38,832 bases of DNA from contig JAKSRV010000008.1 in assembly GCA_024403435.1 (NCBI GenBank), forward strand, positions 1-38,832. The letters run 5' to 3'. Below are positions 36,701-38,832 of the stretch, in pieces. Numbering within the stretch: the first letter of the stretch is position 1; each line of letters begins with the position of its first letter. The notes below the pieces were generated by a model, which had not been told where the DNA came from, did not search any database, and worked only from the letters and a program-made list of their open reading frames with translations. The stretch is from Lachnospiraceae bacterium. Lineage in GTDB: Bacteria > Bacillota > Clostridia > Lachnospirales > Lachnospiraceae. The position numbers and the translations under genes were made by a program.

Positions 36701-38832
36701 CGATAATATTGTTGGTGGTGGAAGCACAAGTAATACTGTCAGTGGAGTAAATGTTATCGGCAACGCCAATGTGAATGTTACTTCAGTAGTAGGACTTGAT
36801 AATGCTTTAGATATATCCGGTGTTGTTATTAAAGAGGGTGATAAGGTCGTATATAATGCGGCAATGAAGGCTGATAATACAGCTAACTATGTATTGAGTA
36901 AATCAGAGGGTAAGCTTGTAATCAGTAAACGTGCGATTAATGACGATAAGTCCGGCGAAGCGTATATTTTCGATGTAAGCGGAATTACTGATAGAACCTA
37001 CGATGGTGCAGCGCAGATTCAGGAAGAACTGAGTGTTGTAGACACATTTCTTAAGAAGACATTGGTTGCCTACAATGGCAAGACCGGTGCCGACAGTAAT
37101 GCTTCTATCTGTGATTACGAGGTTACTTACAGTCAAAATGTATATGCAGGAACAGCAAAGATTACCATTACAGGTCTGAATAATTATAATGGTGAGATTA
37201 CAAGAGAGTTTGAGATAAATCCTCGGGCGATTGAACTTACAGCAGATTCAGACAGTAAGACATATGATGGTAATGTACTTACCAAGAATGGTTACTCAAT
37301 CTCATCCGGTGAACTGGCAACCAAGAGTAATGATGTAATCAAGAGTATAGAAATAGTTGGTACTATTACCGATCAGGGTACCACAGATAATACTATTACC
37401 GAGGGCTCTGTTAAGATTGAGAATAAAGACGGGGTAGATGTTACTTCTTCATATACTATCAGTCTTAAGAAAGGAAGTTTGAGAATTGATCCTGCAGACA
37501 TAACCATTACTGTAGGGGATAAATCATGTCCATATAATGGTGGTGCGGTAGAGTATGCAGCAGCTGATGTTACAGTAAAGAATAATGGTTCAAATACAAC
37601 CATTACAAATCCCGGTCTTTCTTATACATATTATGAGAAGAGTGGCGATGGCTGGACAGAGCTTACAGGGGCACCGGTGAATGCCGGTGAATACAAGGTA
37701 AAGGTAAATGTAACCGCGGCGACAAATTACAAGGCCGGAAGTAAGGAACAGACCTTTACGATTGCCAAGAAGCATATTGTACTTAACTGGAATAATGGTA
37801 CATATGTGTATGACAATACCGATAAGTCTGTAACGGCAGAAATCGATTCAAGCAGTATTGTTACCAAGGCAGGAAGTGATGCTCCCGATGATGTAAAGAT
37901 TTCTACCTATCAGACAAAAGGTAAAGCATATACTGCCGGAGATGATGCAGATACTGCTACCGGAACCGTATATTTGGTGACAGGAGCTGTTGCGATCGGC
38001 AATATTGCGCGTAATGCCGGAAAATATGTGACTATCGTTACCGGAATAACCGGAGCCGATGCAGATAACTACTGCATAGCTGATGATAGCAACAATTCTT
38101 GTGATTGGGGAATCGGACGTGCTGACAGAAGCATCACTGTAGAAGGAATTACAGAAGTATATAACGGTAGTAAGCACGTTGTAAGTGCAGCGACTACAAC
38201 CAATCTCGACAACTCTGCTGTAATAGTGATTACATACGCAGGAAAGAGTGGAGCATCTACTACAGAAGTGGAAGGAATGAATGTTCCTGTAAATGTTGGA
38301 GAGTATGATGCGACTGTAAGTATTGCGCAGACTACCAACTATAAAGCTGCCAATGAGACGGTAACAGTCAAGGTGACTGAGAAGGCAATCACTGAAGCCA
38401 ACAACAGCTTTGTGATAACAGGTATTGAAGATTATAAATATGATGGTACCGAAAAAACACAGAGTAATTTGAAGGTGACAGACGGTGCCCTGAATACAAC
38501 GCTTGTACTCGGAACTGATTATGAGATTGAGTATGTTAACAATGTCAATGCTTCTGAGAACGGGGCTAAAGTTATCATCAAGGGTATTGGTAATTACAAC
38601 GGAAGTGTAGAAAAAACATTCTCTATATCAAAGAGAAACGTAACACTTACGTCTGCTACAGACAGCAAGATGTATGACGGAACCGCACTCACTAATGAAA
38701 ATGTAACTGTCGGAGGAGATGGATTTGTAAGTGGTGAGGGAGTGACCTACAGCTTTACCGGAACGCAGACAGATGCAGGAAGCAGTGATAATGAATTCAC
38801 TTATACATTGATGGCCGGAACCAAGGCGGATA
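21633..38832 (+). CDS. Giant secreted repeat protein (InlB-type, Fn3/Ig-like and MBG/YDG modules), 3'-truncated by the window
   Basis: One frame stays open from GTG 21633 to the last base: 5,733 complete codons and no stop, so the protein is larger than about 600 kDa. It begins with a basic stretch and a hydrophobic core (KKNWKRTVSSLILTSLLVG), a signal-peptide-like start with possible cleavage after Ala44. The rest seems to be extracellular beta-rich modules: Fn3-like (four), Ig-like (two), InlB/Listeria-Bacteroides-type repeats (about 25.4-30 kb) and MBG/YDG repeats (30.9 kb to the end). It is rich in Tyr, Thr, Ser, Asp and Asn and poor in Cys. No catalytic domain is recognisable. Family knowledge suggests a surface adhesin or stalk attached by a C-terminal sortase or other anchor, which is not in the window. 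The strict function is unknown. Confidence 0.93.
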   Translation, partial: MNSFKQFIKKNWKRTVSSLILTSLLVGTDGTSLITLSDFERVFADDEVYGIEYVENDTSYNLAITTGNKDTITTSIEYGTKFVNGENIKITPEQGMGIVVYLSADEEIPRDSNGDITGWEEVDNNILPVGNYFLAYEEAGADGGEYSNSYLGFGISVHQATVAAPTEVILAPDGSVTWKQVNTTTTGLELQGNEVTYTVTLYKDNAAVADSTYSTTGLGYNYSSFITGNAYGVYQVYVSAMVTDSDKSGYYIPSASGKSNTSDYSDVIEPNVTDLSVAGENGSRYLTATATDNGTGIAAYAFGPSSTTADGYDSLSWNTVSAEDRVVGKAVTVSSIGQDDFQSSGEYSVFFKDNSGNVARYGAVNVTGLVMHNYNRTVETTGTEERIYLLGDDDSINLNNINPDGRGYVLEGWYAEAGFLNKYNTYLLSDHTDRIAQDVDIYGKWVKQVLSFSTQPANVNITYGGDADGNNKVAVLNAELDASIHGTKTYQWYFKAADSNEFVTVTGAQSTTLNLDQVSQSGEYYIVATVDIGDGSPEIVESDHANVVIGARTLRIKIHNETCDYGQNYEGEFVFEEATEAESAGEGIVSGDTLSSVVNSGSGKIACDYVAGNPAGDYTIYFLTGAEGSESRVDIPYSEISADNYSVVLVGNGTLKVARADLSEAATVVLNDGDSYTYSGLEITPNVTVTYKGTELTKDVDYTVTYDRNVNATTVEKAQVTISYIGNFKGSKTVEFDIVKSGFVTDVVMNKTEWLYGDEYATITPADNKGNGEVTWYYKSRVDGVDFSTDGATTTRPVNAGKYWVYGVISATANYGEIVTNPKAFTINKRTIILTSPTQKWSYDANIHTAATYTQSGDGFVGSDGFQSVSVSGSITDIGNAVNTIDYALTKTTQGKSNNYEIVLKPGTLTVTPTKLDNPASFAWNNTYKGRVSWIAVSRNNLSVEYEIKLYRKDSQGEVSRVKTVTTTETYVDFLDDILNDSKETQYAYAATITVKPVYSAGEKENYVESNESPKTSWRATARINVYPDEFGRLIEICKNDETNGIKVEAPSDASLSYVIFVGQEFKFDAKADTGYAAMGWVYYQNSLENSYFSERFYNHSYWVGSDVTKTYVLELKDTATDPFTVNIKMLSHDRVPNIDSFTASNKTGEDIKNGVSVSFELSDSVGLKSYAIVEVGRAPYDSEWKPITGTPINYVGEDTIDKPGTYTIWVKDTADNTEHVFWNEEDTKQANPYITVYETQFYYGTAIVGDTTEDVAADETGNTMASVYHLKGTSINLPELGFVKSGYAFTNWSGVDAKTGVSTGIYGDGQKLNTNANEKLYAQWTDKSFSYNVEYYYMQTDGKYSSVCDATQSFRAGYNATISVQNAVIQNVQNGFKLDSSKYYSEEDITEEVSEEELLAQNKIRDSITVTEDGQTIKLYYARNQYIITYTYTDTDNTKKTDYATYRYGQSVTVKSMESKKGYDFVGWDFGDLGQAPVTMPAKNLVFTGKYQPKASEYKIVYYLQNIDKGNADKYYLADIYSIDDTLTETIIANHMDAITATVADAPELVGFTCVGVNAKNGSASGILKEGSGSSITGNVYYHDENEENDETLYICYYYDRNVYTATLNVYVDGREGSRIYTKNWKYPYQYDFSDVEKEAFKTYGYSDDDGQNEWIKNWPSGKQLDAYKLASYVDYSTSADGSAPSLMPAGDMTVTREYIIAAQAAYRVEVYYEQKLVEIKDAYGRTNYSLPNHSENRTDQFEKLASFDYYGPIGETVKIGETVNTDGVTISYKYDDNPGDGVDNSYNGIPIYTAYKLGDYYEYSGYYNKMPVFDENGVVTNGGFINAASEGVISDTSEGEEMLVLKVYYERKTTTAEIRYYYADETMSGNDVFNCETVTGKWGTSYVVEPFKYYTNKVKSKSTDDDTYNNGCYIVSYENRYNSTPSSGYSYDSGRYEQEASDTKYNIKNATVKFTEGEDVYNTQVRRFGATIESPAKYSEKSSYSSYNFGSYTYVYYTAADRTKQYYLNVCYRDSANNDSNNISITKTIGDTEYKIRIANKSMIFNYTMTSGDNSNQMYKGAVNFGANIQYEYGEIKEGYEPVEVKLMKLQNKADGTYEIVEDTRTDTYYLRDDYLYIIDDSNQLFRGNYVNYTYNGSASNSTNHRTEYEPGFIIVSKYLEDHPGWYINNRSWNKRFYNTKDGVGGGDLIVNFYYNPTYYTVTYNFRYDSDSDYNKSVNWYKEGTTNIEVTTSRFATANGYEVVWYTDESFETKAPNSIEKIVKNHVFYGRMEKVPLEGHDYISYEYVSEISGIDSAWMTADKLSTCDWTDISESEGAELQTALSANKYAKRQIVVKTKITDAYGREVVFDTPKTEYYYNGTLVLIDQVHYNYSYSDVSLDVLQYARIGFKYDQANTGNKSLAYCTSEGVAMYAFFAREKYTLVIDQNKNELTNNEVSSHLFNVSISIGKITQDGYIFDGWEYYALNDDGSRGDQLTSEYMQEVNYRSATKIAMPDCDVIAVAKWITTEYSNYVTYFYELSDKTYDSARLGLVLEDGVYAKTISLASEQAVSEVTAYYTNSSESELIAVSYDVDVNGEKYTYYFSKLTSESSGYVLDQSNLFAMVREVSFESEKNYKYLDYKTDNTQIFSYSFVTYSCTDKDRNEINVTKKELSDTDSFEAYYNMNLTYYYTRSSNKQIRAVAMSSDGGDAGTTITGTGNCYYGQEITLHASVDTGYTFVGWYAAEDVLVYHEGDVTKKYADTVGDGDEIPLFSLAGYVLKDDWESETAISTETSIQVTVTKSCDYVAVIRPVSVIIPVVTTSGKKDYVYGYEESSDNQVKVSVNWPEGAGSNYVKGYRWYYKYYEVGAVIPDDEAIAELSLDEFTALDEAGSAIHMIPVGKDAGTYIYRCVVDIGRKDNGRDIYVDGNIPVNVAPKKDILATRDTEIDYNGNSYRIVKEYTNTHDLGSYNTSEIYVTESMLEAYDAEYKTGWQEKVLKAYMAIPALTDTNKVEVAAKKSEYQTVIEEFFAELSNRDDKETYYTAEAPSFADVRMYEFKDDKGEIIDRRVIPNIVLWQASTTNKNYQPTQCGAVGVKFNPVYVTITPTSKHFVKVYDGVAQIQGSVDDLDSDYARLTNPANGYYSVDGIVEADKSLQLWLSTDASFNTRHVNAVELVMADIWLGKVEDNEFRYNYNYIFPSGTTIKTSGQITPYPLDITWDESKTHFTYDGVTAWGPEIIKKYLGESGLPSDVDRIEINVENKQVNAGTYNAVATVVQPSGSEGDAGYYYANDYSFSIATCEYTVTSRYLEVKPVATSVVYNGQQQTIIEFEFLTKENEGDEWSSDIFSLPGEQTFSASADSSYTEVGDYLITAQNLIVLLNGKDINDNYIITYGSDYLHIVPCPVVVTGVTVKDKKYDGSVSAEVYTDTNGNAVNHNDEDAYVTFAALSGVKYVATSVDEDGHITAGYYDYSEAVLESGLCAESDILYLVANGITAAFENAAVGDNKNVALTYTNSGTNANGSAGIITGGAKDSYILITEKITGKNSVGIDSVKTATASILASGLTVTVEDVSAVYGETPDYSYTVKGYETGDSSSNVTITGEPVYIIKKVVDDKDESGNVTGSHEVVVFDDGKTIGAGNPLDVGTYKIYVKTATGNIVDGITTGNYDIEWDTQVATLTITPRPVTIKETEVVVRRDYDGTVSVDSTIAPEKNKHYVFSDVENDAESGVLAVDNDTLDLESFTSVYDYKDATIYDESGNYVSGANIVTMSDLVLNSTNYTLVNSVLNVKGEITPKAISVKASDKAITYGDAAPTYTVELAGGSETVKGEEAAVLAPGNYTFTCDYDTEEEGKRGAGTYTIKVSACKNTNYSVTYIDGELTVNKKRIAITPNPQETNYGVKNAGEWNTYLATFGGKFGDGWMYGESAATAGIKYNTDGSGNVVAANAGGTINDFSAEEPVAGNPITYKVVDDNDNPVTATSPVADYKIKAEHVAELDEEGNIVTAYLYSANYEFIPTDGTFKVTYHYITIDGVKVLGKKYDGNCSVAEDHIIKKNITYTYWELGKKHTEKVNEESQFINSLIIKCRYENKNVGSSKKVFVNITLDPDSYLGQRYILLTKDNKAEASENAGIPVDAKVTQTEALAYIVKDGEETYNDALSKRDIYLAPSNVTIKYGEDVTVVADNNVLTSEQAYAAMESNACTSYVYTTNDTSFGWDYDESDNKIYENYSSIGFILESKIYLTTDSSIVYEVGSDVGSYTISIFSSTYDDAGETYKDGLNYQVGRDIGILTVVQNKLATPTPSWDSSSAGTVSWNSVPKIGKVHVQKYVVKLYKDGNLVCSKEIEINTDGRLNSADSHATVSGDEYGSYVYKYDMLDEIHGSGEGNYTATVTAIAATDREINDGNKNVADSDAGITQENGVTASIAAAKVTLVFSTETNTKAATIGSGSYFNFTGKSSNTYTVVAGESGVPIDASWVNANGFSTGYSIGSVIVTGDGYSVDNGQGGTITKKALSISGVSDDSANGKYSAKIGLSSDITSNMNITVTMTLEPRKATLKATIAGTTTGNNAYAQYQQSDIAKTKYGYSDSSTLEYEITCVPEDDNVGSGKYTYTYTWYTYLQGNSKNKAQVAETSNVCKIPEGIKVSNNKYYIECEVVATRKDNGEQTKKTINKPFMIEKYIPSNTDARVDVTGWNYGAARSYYTDTQDKGISYYRYSDEMAFSDYVLIWSTTNNVVTGEGDSKDKLIEGKEWSVEAPKNVGTYYVQVYYKGNANIAPFYSQVTSFDIKKNKLATPGDLKFTSSSTTPYGRLDWSDVTEGTVNASLTENNNLDGNNDKIGVTYQVKLYKKVNNGDAYALVDTGSNYDALTDSSCDMSSYISGKGYYKFEVIAKSSNTDNCEDSAVAQSGEIIVDADVTVTGHTESKDDQYTKVYDGGAITLSIPDGVDSYQWYRNGEAVTGANKHSIDIKYVEQNGIYVCTYTKGGNTFNSHHVEVKILPREITIVSAYDSKNYDGTALVNNKWWIQGQDAAGTVYATGSGTFTDNIVGGGSTSNTVSGVNVIGNANVNVTSVVGLDNALDISGVVIKEGDKVVYNAAMKADNTANYVLSKSEGKLVISKRAINDDKSGEAYIFDVSGITDRTYDGAAQIQEELSVVDTFLKKTLVAYNGKTGADSNASICDYEVTYSQNVYAGTAKITITGLNNYNGEITREFEINPRAIELTADSDSKTYDGNVLTKNGYSISSGELATKSNDVIKSIEIVGTITDQGTTDNTITEGSVKIENKDGVDVTSSYTISLKKGSLRIDPADITITVGDKSCPYNGGAVEYAAADVTVKNNGSNTTITNPGLSYTYYEKSGDGWTELTGAPVNAGEYKVKVNVTAATNYKAGSKEQTFTIAKKHIVLNWNNGTYVYDNTDKSVTAEIDSSSIVTKAGSDAPDDVKISTYQTKGKAYTAGDDADTATGTVYLVTGAVAIGNIARNAGKYVTIVTGITGADADNYCIADDSNNSCDWGIGRADRSITVEGITEVYNGSKHVVSAATTTNLDNSAVIVITYAGKSGASTTEVEGMNVPVNVGEYDATVSIAQTTNYKAANETVTVKVTEKAITEANNSFVITGIEDYKYDGTEKTQSNLKVTDGALNTTLVLGTDYEIEYVNNVNASENGAKVIIKGIGNYNGSVEKTFSISKRNVTLTSATDSKMYDGTALTNENVTVGGDGFVSGEGVTYSFTGTQTDAGSSDNEFTYTLMAGTKAD
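22118..22440 (+). repeat. Fn3-like module, copy 1
   Basis: Residues about 163-269, with the core PTEVILAPDGSVTWKQV and YTVTLYKDNAAV. It shares the pattern Pro - hydrophobic - G.V.W..V - Y.V.LYK with the copies at 24372, 34458 and 35940. Confidence 0.55.
22977..23280 (+). repeat. Ig-like module, copy 1
   Basis: Residues about 449-549. The sequence TYQWYFKAAD and, later, SGEYYIVATVD are the two usual strands of bacterial Ig-like domains, without the disulfide cysteines. A second copy (YQWYRNGEAV ... GIYVCTY) lies at about 36330-36570. Confidence 0.55.
23604..23850 (+). repeat. DYTVTY/GN(Y/F)xG beta module, copy 1
   Basis: Residues about 658-739. Pattern: YSGLEITPNVTV, DVDYTVTYDRN, then a strand ISYIGNFKGSKTVEFDI. 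The same pattern returns at about 36972-37230 (CDYEVTYSQN, ITGLNNYNGEITREFEI) and 38403-38634 (TDYEIEYVNN, IKGIGNYNGSVEKTFSI). Confidence 0.6.
24372..24690 (+). repeat. Fn3-like module, copy 2
   Basis: Begins TKLDNPASFAWNN and continues GRVSWIAV and YEIKLYRKDSQGE, matching the other three copies in pattern, not in DNA sequence. Confidence 0.5.
25365..29990 (+). repeat. InlB/Listeria-Bacteroides-type repeat region of the giant protein
   Basis: About 1,540 residues carry loosely repeated units of the type Y.V.YYYQ..DG... followed by GY.F.GW. Clear instances are GYAFTNWSG, SYNVEYYYMQTDGKY, GYDFVGWDFG, MPAKNLVFTGKYQ, YKIVYYLQNIDKGN, GYIFDGWEYY, MPDCDVIAVAKW and GYTFVGWYAAED. The units are much diverged and often carry insertions. 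Aromatic, mainly Tyr-Tyr-Tyr, strands recur throughout. In Listeria InlB such repeats bind host surface molecules; here the ligand is unknown. Confidence 0.65.
34458..34860 (+). repeat. Fn3-like module, copy 3
   Basis: Begins NKLATPTPSWDSSSAG and continues TVSWNSV and KYVVKLYKDGNLV. It interrupts the MBG/YDG array. Confidence 0.55.
35940..36315 (+). repeat. Fn3-like module, copy 4
   Basis: Begins NKLATPGDLKF and continues GRLDWSDV and YQVKLYKKVNNGD. The shared NKLATP start with copy 3 suggests recent common descent of these two. It is followed by the second Ig-like unit. Confidence 0.55.
36330..36570 (+). repeat. Ig-like module, copy 2
   Basis: Contains KVYDGGAITLSI, DSYQWYRNGEAVTGA and NGIYVCTYTKGG. 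It joins a YDG start with an Ig-like core, so module borders here are uncertain. Confidence 0.5.

Larger units (their letters stand above)
30924..38832 (+). repeat. MBG/YDG repeat array of the giant protein
   Basis: YDG or YNG triplets in the same register start at 30924, 31263, 31539, 31830, 32673, 33696, 36369, 36609, 36999, 37263, 37533, 38160, 38439 and 38673, each at the beginning of a beta module of some 60-110 residues. MBG-type units with YG after a hydrophobic residue (AVYGETPDYSYTV near 32301, AITYGDAAPTYTV near 32994) are mixed in. Modules usually end with NYT or DYS plus I.KG.L.I. The array is still running at the window edge. Confidence 0.75.

Noticed and set aside
21720-38338. 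Many short open frames on the minus strand and in other plus frames across the giant gene
   Set aside because: They are all short, lack ribosome binding sites and familiar protein patterns, and lie fully inside the continuous frame with clear domain motifs. They are shadows.
30132-38832. A catalytic domain (glycosidase, protease or lyase) inside the giant protein
   Set aside because: I looked for conserved acid-, His- or Cys-containing motifs in the translated frame and saw only beta-module patterns. A remote domain cannot be excluded without profile searches.

Overview
The window looks like a chromosomal segment from an anaerobic, moderately AT-rich Firmicute, most likely a gut or rumen Lachnospiraceae (Butyrivibrio/Roseburia-like). 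This is inferred from gene families, strong Shine-Dalgarno sites, codon style and the large Tyr/Thr/Asp-rich surface protein at the right end; no rRNA or other taxonomic marker is present. Every gene I can support lies on the + strand.

Left part (1-7385), general metabolism and housekeeping. A 5'-truncated GNAT acetyltransferase is followed by a low-molecular-weight protein-tyrosine phosphatase behind an unusual upstream region of 10-bp phased repeats. Next comes a TrmH/SpoU rRNA methyltransferase. A tight cluster then holds argC (type 2), a CE2-like SGNH esterase and a MraY-family membrane glycosyltransferase, closed by a strong terminator. It is followed by a GreA-type elongation factor and a fusion of a HAD phosphatase with a CPBP (Abi) membrane protease.

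Middle part (7386-18783). A 405-nt gap with a promoter-plus-terminator unit and a degenerate 25-nt tandem repeat precedes gltB and gltD, the two glutamate synthase subunits. Three hairpins sit between gltB and gltD. After a terminator come a 699-residue multispanning membrane protein (possibly a GT-C-type glycosyltransferase) and an overlapping XPD/DinG-type helicase with an N-terminal PD-(D/E)XK nuclease-like domain.

Right part (18784-38832). A 466-nt gap carries a promoter, a TGACA-rich tract and three DnaA-box-like 9-mers. It leads into a GH13 alpha-amylase-family enzyme and a SARP-type response regulator, and these two genes are probably co-transcribed. After a terminator, one uninterrupted reading frame starts with GTG at 21633 and is still open at the last base: at least 5,733 residues in 17.2 kb. 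It has a signal-peptide-like start and then only repeat modules: fibronectin-III-like, Ig-like, InlB/Listeria-Bacteroides-type repeats and a long MBG/YDG array. No catalytic domain is seen. It is the most remarkable object in the window, a giant secreted, probably cell-wall-attached adhesin-like protein whose C-terminus and anchor lie outside the window.
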